From an uncultured Burkholderiaceae bacterium (GTDB lineage Bacteria > Pseudomonadota > Gammaproteobacteria > Burkholderiales > Burkholderiaceae), in the NCBI GenBank assembly GCA_937871985.1, contig CALMPB010000217.1, positions 15,362-79,361 on the forward strand: a stretch of 64,000 nt of DNA, given 5' to 3'. Positions 28,758 to 36,903 of this stretch are shown piece by piece. Positions within the stretch are counted from its first letter, which is position 1. The number at the start of each line of letters is the position of its first letter. Both the position numbers and the translations under genes were made by a program. Under the pieces are notes generated by a model. That model did not search any database, was not told the origin of the DNA, and saw only the letters and a program-made list of their open reading frames with translations.

Positions 28758-30334
28758 CCGATTTTCATGAAGCCCAGGTTTTTCCAGCCTTCGGTCGTTT
28801 GTTCGACGGTGGCGTTGTCGATGGTGGTGCGGCGTTTACGTTCCAGCAGCCAGTCGGCAAGCCGGTCTTTCATCAACCTACGCACAGCCTCATGTTTCGG
28901 GTTTTCGCCCAGGTCGTGGATTTCCTGGGGGTCGTTGCGCATGTCGAAAAGCTGCGGGCGAAAGCCCTGATAGTGGATGTATTTCCAGCGCGAGTCGCGC
29001 ACCATCCAGGCATAGCATTCGTCGGGCTTGCGGTTCAGCAGGACACGCGCGTCGCGAAAGGCGTAGTCCAGTTCGCTGAACACGCAATCGCGCCAATCGT
29101 CGACCTGCTCGCCCTGCAGGATCGGCCGCAACGAGCGCCCCTCCAGCAAGTGGTCGGGAAGCGGCAGGCCCAGCGCATCCAGCATGGTGGGCAACACATC
29201 GACGCTTTCAACGAAGCGGCTTTCCGCCGTGCCCCGCGTGGCGTCCGCCGACTTCCTCGGGTCGACCACGATCAAAGGCACGCGAACCGCCTGTTCGTAG
29301 AACAGCTCTTTTTCGCCCAAGCCGTGATCGCCCAGTTGATCGCCGTGATCGGCGCAAAAAACAATCAGCGTATCGTCCAGGCGGCCCAGGGCCTCGAGCT
29401 CGTTCATCAACCGGCCGATATGATCGTCGACTTCCTTGATCAACCCCATGTAGGTCGGGCGCACGTGCCGCACGACCTCTTCCTTGCCGTAGCTGATGCA
29501 ATCCTCGTGGGCTTCGCGGTACGCCCGCAGCACAGGATGCGGCGCAGCGGTTTCAGCCGCGGGTGAAATGATGGGGCCGGTATCGGCATCGCGATACATA
29601 TCGTGATAGGGCTTGGGCGCCATCAAAGGCCAATGCGGCTTGATGTACGACAAGTGCAGCACCCAGGGCTGCTCGCCTTTCGCGCGGATGTACTCCAGGG
29701 CGCGATCCGTCATATAGGCCGTCTCGGAATGCCTGCGGTCGACGCGCGCCGGAAAATGGGCATTGCGCAGCAGCCATCCGCTGACGGCCTGCCCGTCCTG
29801 GTCCAGGGCGCCTATGGCGTAATCCGTCCAAGGGTCCGCGCTGTCGTAGCCCTGCTTGCGCAGATAGTCCGCGTACCCGCTTTCACTGCCCGGTCTGCTG
29901 TGACCGTCGTAGCGGTCCATTTCAGCAAAACCGCCGTGCAAGTAATGGCGGCCCAGCGAGCTATCGGCGTCCAGGCCAAACCGCTGCAGGCCGAGCTTGT
30001 CCGGGATGACGTGCGTCTTGCCCGCCAGCACCGCCTCCAAGCCAGCGCCCTTCAGGAAGTCGCCCAGCGTGTTCTGCACCACCGACAACGGCACGTAGTT
30101 CCAGGTGGCCCCATGGCTGCTTACGTAGCGCCCCGTGTAATACGACATGCGCGAGGGCACGCAGCACGCGGACTGCACATAGGCCGCATCGAAGCGCACG
30201 CCCCGTTTCGCCAGGCCGTCGATATTCGGCGTATCAAGTACGCGATGCCCATAGCAAGATAGATAATCCCAACGCAATTGGTCGCACATAATGAACAGCA
30301 CATTGCGAACCCTATCCTGGTCGACCACAGTCAT
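28748..30334 (-). CDS. Type I sulfatase / phosphonate monoester hydrolase family
   Basis: 528 residues from ATG 30334 (an ATG nine codons earlier is possible). The alkaline-phosphatase-superfamily N-terminus NVLFIMCDQLRWDYLSCYG provides metal-binding Asp. The sulfatase signature is in SACCVPSRMSYYTGR: Cys in C-V-P-S-R would be converted to formylglycine. Later metal ligands lie in VFCADHGDQLGDHGLGEKE. No signal peptide, so it is probably cytoplasmic, as in phosphonate monoester hydrolases. The substrate is unknown. It is divergent from a LysR regulator 150 bp away, the usual sign of regulation by it. Confidence 0.92.
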   Translation of the reverse strand: MTVVDQDRVRNVLFIMCDQLRWDYLSCYGHRVLDTPNIDGLAKRGVRFDAAYVQSACCVPSRMSYYTGRYVSSHGATWNYVPLSVVQNTLGDFLKGAGLEAVLAGKTHVIPDKLGLQRFGLDADSSLGRHYLHGGFAEMDRYDGHSRPGSESGYADYLRKQGYDSADPWTDYAIGALDQDGQAVSGWLLRNAHFPARVDRRHSETAYMTDRALEYIRAKGEQPWVLHLSYIKPHWPLMAPKPYHDMYRDADTGPIISPAAETAAPHPVLRAYREAHEDCISYGKEEVVRHVRPTYMGLIKEVDDHIGRLMNELEALGRLDDTLIVFCADHGDQLGDHGLGEKELFYEQAVRVPLIVVDPRKSADATRGTAESRFVESVDVLPTMLDALGLPLPDHLLEGRSLRPILQGEQVDDWRDCVFSELDYAFRDARVLLNRKPDECYAWMVRDSRWKYIHYQGFRPQLFDMRNDPQEIHDLGENPKHEAVRRLMKDRLADWLLERKRRTTIDNATVEQTTEGWKNLGFMKIGVW

Positions 30335-30484
30335 CGCTACTACCTTTTCCAAAGTTTCCATTTGCCGCCGGCGGCAAATCGCCTGCTGCTACTATGTCAG
30401 ACATGGAAAAAGCGGGCTAATGAAAATTGCCGCGCTCCCGATAACCGTCACGTAATACAGCCCACACCCTCTCCGGAAAATGCC

Positions 30485-31447
30485 ATGGCACGATTAGACT
30501 GGTACATACGCGCCAACCTGCGGCCGCGTCACTTCCAACTGCTGGTGGCCCTGGACGAGCTGCGCCATGTCGGCCGCGTCGCGGATTATCTGAACATCAC
30601 CCAGCCAGCCGTCTCCAAATCGCTGAGCGAGCTCGAGCGCGGCCTGGAAGTAAGGCTGTTCGAGCGCGACCCCAAGGGCCTCATCCCCACCGCCTTCGGC
30701 GAGTGCCTGATCCGGTTTTCACGTTCGGTGCTGCGCGAGCTCAATACGACACGGGACGAATTGCGGCACCTGAAAGCCGGCACCACCGGAAGCATACGCA
30801 TCGGCATGCTGCCCGTAGCGGCGCCCGCGCTGGTGCCGCGCAGCGTCATCCTCCTCAAGGAAGAGGCGCCCGCCACGACGGTCGTTCTGGTGGAAGGGAA
30901 TTCAGACAGCCTCCTGCCCATGCTGCAGGAGGGCAAGATCGACATCATCGTGGGCACCCTGCCAAGCGCGCCGCGGCACACGGGCCTTGAGTTCCAGCCG
31001 CTGCATCCGGGCGAGGCCATCGTCGCGGTATGCGGAACCCGAAACCCCTTGGCCGCCAAGAAGAAAGTCGCCGTGCAGGATCTGGCCGCCTACCCGCTGA
31101 TCATCCCGCCGCCCGACGCCATCTTTCGCGAGCACGTCGACGCCATCATGGATTATTTTGAAATGCCGCTGCCCGCGGGCGCCATAGAATCGGGCTCGAT
31201 GACCGCGTCCAACACCTTCATCCGCGATGCCAACGCCATCAGCTTTTATTCGCAGCACCTGGCCCAGCACTACTCGCGCGTCAGCGGCATCAGAATCCTG
31301 CCGCTGAAAATGCCCGCTGCCATCCTCACGGCGCCCATCGGCGTCATCTGGCCCAAGCACGTCGAAATGCTGGCCTCGACCAGGCTGTTGATAGAAAAGC
31401 TGGCCGAAGTGATCGATTCGGTATTCGATGCCGAGGTCGAAAGCTAG
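30485..31447 (+). CDS. LysR-family transcriptional regulator
   Basis: 320 residues from ATG 30485. The N-terminal winged HTH reads LRHVGRVADYLNITQPAVSKSLSELERGLEVRLFERDPKGL. The effector domain (about 95-300) has the PBP-like fold (GSIRIGMLPVAAPALVP). The frame is open further upstream to 30278, but that part overlaps the divergent sulfatase gene and has no similarity. It likely regulates the divergent sulfatase and itself from the shared 150-bp region. Confidence 0.93.
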   Translation: MARLDWYIRANLRPRHFQLLVALDELRHVGRVADYLNITQPAVSKSLSELERGLEVRLFERDPKGLIPTAFGECLIRFSRSVLRELNTTRDELRHLKAGTTGSIRIGMLPVAAPALVPRSVILLKEEAPATTVVLVEGNSDSLLPMLQEGKIDIIVGTLPSAPRHTGLEFQPLHPGEAIVAVCGTRNPLAAKKKVAVQDLAAYPLIIPPPDAIFREHVDAIMDYFEMPLPAGAIESGSMTASNTFIRDANAISFYSQHLAQHYSRVSGIRILPLKMPAAILTAPIGVIWPKHVEMLASTRLLIEKLAEVIDSVFDAEVES

Positions 31448-31494
31448 CTAGCCGCCATGCAAAATGCCGTGCACTGGCGGCCGGCTCGCCGTCC

Positions 31495-32475
31495 TTAAAG
31501 AGGATCCTCGGGACGGGCCATGCGTCCGGCGGGAACCTTATCCGCAGCCAGGTATGGCTGCAAGGCGCCCTGCAGGGTTTTCGGGCTGTTGGTCATGATG
31601 CCGCGCACGCCCAGGGAAAGATAGGTGTTCATCGGGTTGGGTTTGTCCAGCGTCCAGATGTAGTTGAACTGAACCCGGCCCTGCTTTTCGGCCGCTACGC
31701 CGGTCTTGAATACCTTCTCGTAATTGCCGTCAAAATTGGCCGAAATACCGTTGCCGTATGCCACCCTGCCCGGTGCATATTCATTCAGCAGCTCGATGGC
31801 GCTGAGCGCAAATTCCTCCTTATTGCCGTTTTCGTCGATGCTGAAGTAAATGCGGTTCGCATAGGGCGTCGAGCGCGCGGCCTGGGCCGCGGCCATGATG
31901 TAGGCATGGAATTTTTCCTTGTCGACGCCGACAATCACCTTGCCTTTGTAGCCTTTGCCAAACAAATCCTTGACCAAGGCGGCAATGACATTGCGCCCCG
32001 CCGCGGCGCGCGCCGCCTGGCTTGCGGCCACGCTGCCGCCGACCTTGCTGTCGACGATGAACAGGGCGATCGAGGATTTGGTGGCAAGGGTATTCATGAA
32101 ACCGCGCGCGGTTTCATTGACCAGGCAGGCATCCTTCCCCGACTTGACGGTCTCCGTTTTCGGAAAATCGGGATCGGGCTTGTAAGTGGGGCTGACCTTC
32201 ATCATCTGGACGCAGATATCCGTTTCGTTCCATGCATACCACCCTGTCGGGAACTGGCACTCGCATATCGTGCCATGCTGGAACTTGAGAACCTCGCCAT
32301 TATCGGTAAAACGCAGATCGGCCTCGATGCCATTGGCGCCATTGCTCACGGCCCAATCGATGTACTTGGAATGATTGACCGCATGAGCAATGTTGTAATA
32401 AAGCACGTCGGCCTGGGCCGCGGTGGCAAAGAGCGACAACGGCAGGAGGCAGGCGATCAGGAATTGTCGAAACAT
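31495..32475 (-). CDS. Sphingomyelinase D / phospholipase D-like secreted protein (GDPD-fold)
   Basis: 326 residues from ATG 32475, which gives a clean signal peptide (MFRQFLIACLLPLSLFATAAQA); starts at 32505 or 32520 are possible. In this numbering His31 (AHAVN), Glu51 and Asp53 (GANGIEADLRF) and His67 (QHGTICEC) reproduce the catalytic and magnesium residues of sphingomyelinase D (H12, E32, D34, H47) with almost the same spacing. LFIVDSKVGG matches the later Asp/Lys pair, NYIWTLDK matches the YYWTVDK segment, and GVRGIMTNSPK the following helix. Such enzymes cleave choline from sphingomyelin or lysophospholipids, often forming cyclic phosphates. Family known from spider venoms and from pathogenic actinobacteria and fungi. 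The target here is unknown. A lipoprotein gene lies just upstream. Confidence 0.82.
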   Translation of the reverse strand: MFRQFLIACLLPLSLFATAAQADVLYYNIAHAVNHSKYIDWAVSNGANGIEADLRFTDNGEVLKFQHGTICECQFPTGWYAWNETDICVQMMKVSPTYKPDPDFPKTETVKSGKDACLVNETARGFMNTLATKSSIALFIVDSKVGGSVAASQAARAAAGRNVIAALVKDLFGKGYKGKVIVGVDKEKFHAYIMAAAQAARSTPYANRIYFSIDENGNKEEFALSAIELLNEYAPGRVAYGNGISANFDGNYEKVFKTGVAAEKQGRVQFNYIWTLDKPNPMNTYLSLGVRGIMTNSPKTLQGALQPYLAADKVPAGRMARPEDPL

Positions 32476-32529
32476 GTTCAGGGCTTTATGGAATGTCGGA
32501 TGCATGGGGGATGAATACATATTGAGTTG

Positions 32530-33669
32530 CTATTGCGCCAGAAAGCGGGTGGCGATGCAGTTATCGGCCAGACTGCCGTCCGCCTTGATGCCGCAGCCAT
32601 AGACGCTGTCGTTGTACAGGCTGGTAATGAACATGGCCGGGGATGCGGCGCTGTCGCTCAACACGAAATCGCTGGTGACGGCGAAGCCCTCTATGCCGTA
32701 GGGCGTGCAATCGGCAAAGTCGGCGCCGCCCCCCGTCAGCTTGCAATGCGTGATGGTGCTGCTGCGGGCATTGGCAACGTAGACATTGGCGCCGGCGGTG
32801 TCGGCGGCAATCTTCAGGATGCCGGCGAAGCGCTTCTCGCTGTCGCCATCGATCGCATGGCAGGACGACAGCGAAGCATCGTTTCCGATGCTGCAGATCG
32901 CCACACTGTCGTCGAGATTGCCGATATAGGCATACTTGCCGTCGGGGGAAAATGCGATCGTGGTGGGCGCCGTGAACGTGCCGTCGTTCTGGGCCTGGCA
33001 GGTGCTGGGCATGCCGTTGGGCGCAAGCGTGCAGGCGGTTACTTCGGACTTGGTTTCGCCGTTCAGGAAATACGCATGGGTGCCGTAGGCGCCCGATACC
33101 AGTCCTATCGAAACCGGCGTGTCCAGCGTTCCATTGGCATCGGTGGGCACGCAACTGCTGAAGGTGCCGTCGCCGGCAATAGAGCAGACGGTCACGGTAT
33201 TGTCTTCGTTGGCGACATAGGCCATTGTGCCGCCTGCATTCAGGGCCAGGAATTCCGGGTCTTTGAAGGTGTCTCCGCCGGTGGCGGGCGCACACGATGA
33301 AATCGGACCGCCGGCGCCATTGCATACGAGTATGGAGTCGGCATCGTCCTGCAAAAAGTACATCGAGCCGGTGCGCGCATTCACCACCATCTGGTGCACG
33401 ACGTCGGCGCCGTTCAGCTCCTGGTTTTCGCAGGCGGAAAGATCGCCGGAAGCGCCGATTTGGCAACTCGTAAGCGTGTCGTCCTCGCTGAGGATGCGCA
33501 GCAGGCTTTCCGAAGCGCCAGCGACTTTTTGAATGGCCAGGTTCTTGGGCCGATAGAATGCGTCCGTGCTTTCCGTGGAGGCATTATTGCCCGAGCTTCC
33601 GTCATCCGAACATCCCACAAGGGACAAGGCCGACGCGAGAACTACCAATGCGGTAACAACTTTTTTCAT
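32530..33669 (-). CDS. Lipoprotein with cysteine-paired beta-propeller-like repeats
   Basis: 379 residues. Lipobox LSLVGCSDD (Cys20) with a Gly/Ser/Asn linker, so it is likely outer-membrane anchored. The rest is built from about six to seven units of roughly 45 residues with a YncE/propeller-like pattern: a strand such as GTMAYVANEDNTVTVCSI, then a turn and a second Cys (DGTFSSC). Nearly every unit has a Cys pair about 10-12 residues apart, suggesting a stack of disulfides. It lies 54 bp upstream of the phospholipase-D-like gene on the same strand, so the two may be co-transcribed. Function unknown. Confidence 0.75.
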   Translation of the reverse strand: MKKVVTALVVLASALSLVGCSDDGSSGNNASTESTDAFYRPKNLAIQKVAGASESLLRILSEDDTLTSCQIGASGDLSACENQELNGADVVHQMVVNARTGSMYFLQDDADSILVCNGAGGPISSCAPATGGDTFKDPEFLALNAGGTMAYVANEDNTVTVCSIAGDGTFSSCVPTDANGTLDTPVSIGLVSGAYGTHAYFLNGETKSEVTACTLAPNGMPSTCQAQNDGTFTAPTTIAFSPDGKYAYIGNLDDSVAICSIGNDASLSSCHAIDGDSEKRFAGILKIAADTAGANVYVANARSSTITHCKLTGGGADFADCTPYGIEGFAVTSDFVLSDSAASPAMFITSLYNDSVYGCGIKADGSLADNCIATRFLAQ

Positions 33670-33850
33670 GGGTGGGGGAATTTTTTCTGATAAGGGATAT
33701 AGGAAAATGACACACCATCAACGCAACCTCTGCGGCATGGGCCTGCCCAGGCTGCGCGAGGCATTGTATACACGAAGTAATACTTATTTCATATGGAAAT
33801 ATAATTGTGTCTGAAAGACATATGGATGACAAGAAGCTTAATGAGCGTTC

Positions 33851-33902
33851 ATCCGCCGACGCGGCAAAGCGGGTGATGGGAATGGTATCTAGCGCCCAAC
33901 CC
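33851..33902. repeat. Intergenic repeat related to copies A/B, containing the tRNA-Gly 3'-end match
   Basis: CCGCCGACGCGGCAA and TAGCGCCCAACC match the two halves of the 40-bp repeats A and B, but a segment of about 20 bp separates them. That segment includes 16 bases identical to the 3' end of tRNA-Gly (33868-33883), as if an att sequence sat inside the repeat. Confidence 0.45.
33868..33883. repeat. Putative distal attachment site (tRNA-Gly 3' end copy)
   Basis: AGCGGGTGATGGGAAT is identical, in the same orientation, to 42027-42042, the last bases of tRNA-Gly(CCC). A further shared ATCCGCCGAC lies 16-17 bp to the left of both copies. The two copies enclose 8.2 kb containing the LLM, DUF72, hipBA remnant and NACHT genes. 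Confidence 0.6.
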
Positions 33903-33955
33903 GCTGATTGAATTAGACTCAGTCACTGCCTCAAACCTCCAAGGGTTGCGCTACC

Positions 33956-34978
33956 ATGAAGAAAATCGGGTTTCTTTCCTTCGGCCACTGGACACCGTCG
34001 CCTCAATCGCAAACGCGCTCCGCCTCGGACACGCTCTTGCAATCCATAGATCTTGCCGTAGCCGCTGAAGAACTCGGGCTGGATGGCGCGTATTTTCGCG
34101 TCCATCACTTCGCGCGCCAGCTCTCTTCGCCGTTTCCGCTGCTTGCCGCGGTGGGCGCCAGAACACGACGCATCGAAATAGGCACGGCGGTGATCGACAT
34201 GCGTTACGAAAACCCTCTCTACATGATCGAGGATGCGAGCGCGGCCGATCTCATCGCGGGCGGACGCCTCCAATTAGGAATCAGCCGGGGTTCGCCGGAG
34301 CAGGTGATCGACGGCTGGCGCTATTTCGGGTTCCAGCCCGCTGAAGGGCAAACCGACGCGGACATGGGGCGCCAGCACGCCGAAGTCTTTCTCAAGCTGC
34401 TGCAAGGCGAAGGCTTTGCGCAGCCGAGCCCTCGCCCCATGTTCCCCAACCCGCCAGGCCTCTTGCGTCTCGAACCGCTGTCGGAAGGGTTGCGTGAGAG
34501 AATCTGGTGGGGGGCAGCCTCCAACGCAACGGCTGTCTGGGCGGCGAAGCTGGGCATGAACCTGCAAAGCTCGACCCTGAAAAATGATGAAACCGGCGAA
34601 GCGTTCCACGTCCAGCAAGCGGCGCAAATCCGGGCATACAAGGCCGCCTGGAAAGAGGCCGGCCACGCGCGGGAGCCGCGGGTCTCGGTCAGCCGCAGTA
34701 TTTTCGCGCTGATGGACGACCGGGACCGGGCCTACTTTGGCCGCTCGGAAGAAAACACCGACCAAGTCGGCTTCATCGACGACAAGACACGGGCGGTGTT
34801 CGGCCGCAGCTACGCCGCCGAACCGGACAAACTCATCGAGCAGTTGAAGAAGGACGAGGCCATCGCCGAAGCCGACACACTTCTGCTGACCGTGCCGAAC
34901 CAACTCGGCGTGGACTACAACGCGCATGTGATCGAGGCAATCCTGACCCACGTGGCCCCAGCGCTCGGCTGGCGATGA
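33956..34978 (+). CDS. LLM-class (luciferase-like) flavin-dependent oxidoreductase
   Basis: 340 residues. The N-terminus KKIGFLSFGHWTP, the strand-helix AAEELGLDGAYFRVHHF, RRIEIGTAVIDMRYENPLYMIEDASAADLIAGGRLQLGISRGSP and the WWGAASNATAVWAAKLGMNL segment are typical of bacterial-luciferase-like monooxygenases that use reduced FMN. The substrate is unknown. It is the first gene inside the presumed tRNA-Gly island and is as GC-rich as the chromosome. Confidence 0.9.
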   Translation: MKKIGFLSFGHWTPSPQSQTRSASDTLLQSIDLAVAAEELGLDGAYFRVHHFARQLSSPFPLLAAVGARTRRIEIGTAVIDMRYENPLYMIEDASAADLIAGGRLQLGISRGSPEQVIDGWRYFGFQPAEGQTDADMGRQHAEVFLKLLQGEGFAQPSPRPMFPNPPGLLRLEPLSEGLRERIWWGAASNATAVWAAKLGMNLQSSTLKNDETGEAFHVQQAAQIRAYKAAWKEAGHAREPRVSVSRSIFALMDDRDRAYFGRSEENTDQVGFIDDKTRAVFGRSYAAEPDKLIEQLKKDEAIAEADTLLLTVPNQLGVDYNAHVIEAILTHVAPALGWR

Positions 34979-35001
34979 CGAAGACCTCAACAGCGTAGGC
35001 C

Positions 35002-36057
35002 CTACTCCGCAACGGCCTGGGCGAGTTTCTGAATGGACAGCGGTGCGCAACCCTCGGCATCGTTGCTGACCGTCACGTAGGCCGGCTGGCCCGCGCCCGT
35101 GATCCCGCGGATCGTACGCGCCAGCACCGTGCGAGTAGGAATGTCTTCGCTGAGAATGGCATTGAACGGGTCGTGCTTTTTCTGCGCGTCGGCATAACCA
35201 TACGCGCCGAAAATACGGTTCAGGTTCCACCGGCAGACCAGCGGCCCCGGCCATAGCGCGCGCAGCATCGGCAGTTGCTCTTCGATCGGCGGCATCTTGC
35301 CATGCAGACCCAGACAGAAAGTGGCCCCATGCGCCTTGAGCGTGTCAACCAGCGCCTGACCCAGTAGTTCCGGGTCCCGCACTTCCACCGCGACGATCAC
35401 GGCGCCATGCTCGGACAAAGCCTCCCGGACAGCCGCCAGCATGCGGTCCAGTTTCTCAAACAGCGATGCGGAGCGACTCAGCCACCCCAAAGGCAGAGGG
35501 CTCAGTTGGAACACCAGAACACCGAGCTTGACGCCCAGGCCTTCGAGCGCCGGCCGCACAAATTCCTGGACGGCCAGCGACGGATCGAGGAAAACCGGAT
35601 TGGCCTCGCGCGCCCTGCCGTCTTCACCGCGCACCTGGGCGTCGGTAATTCTGGCGGGACATTTGACGACGAAACGGAAGCCGTCATCGACCTGCCCCGC
35701 ATAAGCGGCATACTGGCTTGCCGTCAACGGGCGCCAGAAAGTGCGATCCACACAAACCGTGCGCAAAAGCGGATGCTGATGGTAGGCGCCAAGACCATGC
35801 TTCGACAGCGTACTCGAATCGTATTCGCCGCCCCAGACCAGCCCTTCCCAGCCCGGGTATGACCAGGTAGAGACGCCAAAACGCAGCGGCGCCGGAAGCC
35901 GCCGCGCGAGCACGCGCCATTCCTGCGCCGCAGGAGCGGGAAGCACCTTGGCCATGCTCCGGAAGACAGAAAACTCCGGATCCGCACGAGAGGCCGCATG
36001 GTTCGAGGAGTTGGCCGGAGGCTGGAGAAGCTCATCTCCGAAAAGATCGTCTTGCAT
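35002..36057 (-). CDS. DUF72 family protein
   Basis: 351 residues from ATG 36057 (MQDDLFGD; the frame also opens at 36108). The DUF72 core is clear: RFGVSTWSYPGWEGLVW near residue 60, FRFVVKCPARITD, LGVLVFQLSPLP, VAVEVRDPELL and PAYVTVSNDAEGCAPLSIQKLA at the end. DUF72 proteins have a TIM-barrel fold; their biochemical role is not established. Convergent with the LLM gene, divergent from hipB. Confidence 0.85.
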   Translation of the reverse strand: MQDDLFGDELLQPPANSSNHAASRADPEFSVFRSMAKVLPAPAAQEWRVLARRLPAPLRFGVSTWSYPGWEGLVWGGEYDSSTLSKHGLGAYHQHPLLRTVCVDRTFWRPLTASQYAAYAGQVDDGFRFVVKCPARITDAQVRGEDGRAREANPVFLDPSLAVQEFVRPALEGLGVKLGVLVFQLSPLPLGWLSRSASLFEKLDRMLAAVREALSEHGAVIVAVEVRDPELLGQALVDTLKAHGATFCLGLHGKMPPIEEQLPMLRALWPGPLVCRWNLNRIFGAYGYADAQKKHDPFNAILSEDIPTRTVLARTIRGITGAGQPAYVTVSNDAEGCAPLSIQKLAQAVAE

Positions 36058-36155
36058 ACTTGATTTATAAGAATTAATCCCCGCTCGTAGAGCAGGGATA
36101 GGCCACATTTTGTACCAGTTTCGCGCTCATTGGCAAGTTCTAGCCACACGCCTAT

Positions 36156-36179
36156 ATTTTTGCTATTATGGACAAAAAT
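36156..36179. promoter_or_regulatory. Inverted repeat in front of hipB (possible HipB operator)
   Basis: ATTTTTG (36156-36162) and CAAAAAT (36173-36179) are 7-bp inverted arms with a 10-bp spacer. The spacer includes TATTAT, a possible -10 box. hipB starts 27 bp further on; HipB proteins repress their own operon through such palindromes. Confidence 0.4.
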
Positions 36180-36205
36180 TATATTTTTTGACTTTAATAG
36201 CGAAC

Positions 36206-36559
36206 ATGCCCCGTAAGCCCCCTACCGTCTTTCCACAAGAGCAGCGCCTGCTCTCCGAGCTGGGTGAACGGCTGCGCCTTGCTCGCAAGAGACGCAAGCT
36301 GAGCAACGCGGTGGTGGCGCAACGCGCAGGCGTGTCCAGAACCACCGTATACAAAGTCGAGGCCGGCGACCCAGGCGCTACCTTGGGAGCCTATATTCGA
36401 GTGCTGGCCGTGCTGGGCCTTGAAGGCGATCTCAATCTGTTGGCAGCCGACGACCGGATCGGGCGCAAGCTGCAGGACTTGGCGCTGGAGCCGTCACCAG
36501 ATGCCAGGCGCCGAAAAGCCACCTCTTTATCGACTCAGAATCGCGAGGGGTCTGTATGA
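36206..36559 (+). CDS. hipB: HipB-like XRE-family antitoxin/regulator
   Basis: 117 residues from ATG 36206 (the frame opens further upstream, without similarity). HTH_3 domain: LGERLRLARKRRKLSNAVVAQRAGVSRTTVYKVEAG, followed by a short helical tail. Its last codon overlaps the hipA start (GTATGA). This is the layout of hipBA-type modules, where HipB binds the kinase HipA and represses the operon. The partner is destroyed here, so the gene is an orphan antitoxin or repressor. Confidence 0.8.
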   Translation: MPRKPPTVFPQEQRLLSELGERLRLARKRRKLSNAVVAQRAGVSRTTVYKVEAGDPGATLGAYIRVLAVLGLEGDLNLLAADDRIGRKLQDLALEPSPDARRRKATSLSTQNREGSV

Positions 36560-36833
36560 CCAGGCAGGACAACGCCCTGGAAGTCATGCAGAGCATATCT
36601 TGAATATCGACGATATCGATAATCGGCCAAGCCTGACGACGGTTCTCAGCACGGCTGCGTTCTACGGGCTTGGTGTCGACCGTGCTCGACAGGTGGTGGA
36701 AGAAGTTGCAACTGTGGTTGATGGATGGCAGGACGCGGCACACAGAACTGGCATCGCAAGCGCAGACATTAATCTGACAGCGGGTGCTTTCTCGGCCCAT
36801 GTGGAGTTTCGCTTAATCGTAGGCCGGTCTTGA
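36556..36833 (+). pseudogene. hipA: hipA remnant (internal deletion)
   Basis: The original start survives: ATG at 36556 overlapping the hipB stop gives MTRQDNALEV and then a stop at 36601-36603. In another frame, from about 36585 to 36833, the C-terminal end of a HipA kinase is readable: HAEHILNIDDIDNRPSL, LSTAAFYGLGVDRARQVVEEVA and GWQDAAHRTGIASADI. All kinase core motifs are gone. This is best explained by an internal deletion joining the first ten or so codons to the last 80. Confidence 0.75.
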
Positions 36834-36903
36834 AACTTGCCTAAATGACAGCAAGCACGATGGTGGGAAATGATATTGGTACATAGCCACGCATCTGTAT
36901 TGG

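Noticed and set aside
31451..31481. GCCGCCA ... TGGCGGC hairpin between the LysR and phospholipase genes
   Set aside because: Only 7 bp with a 17-nt loop and no T-run; not a convincing terminator.
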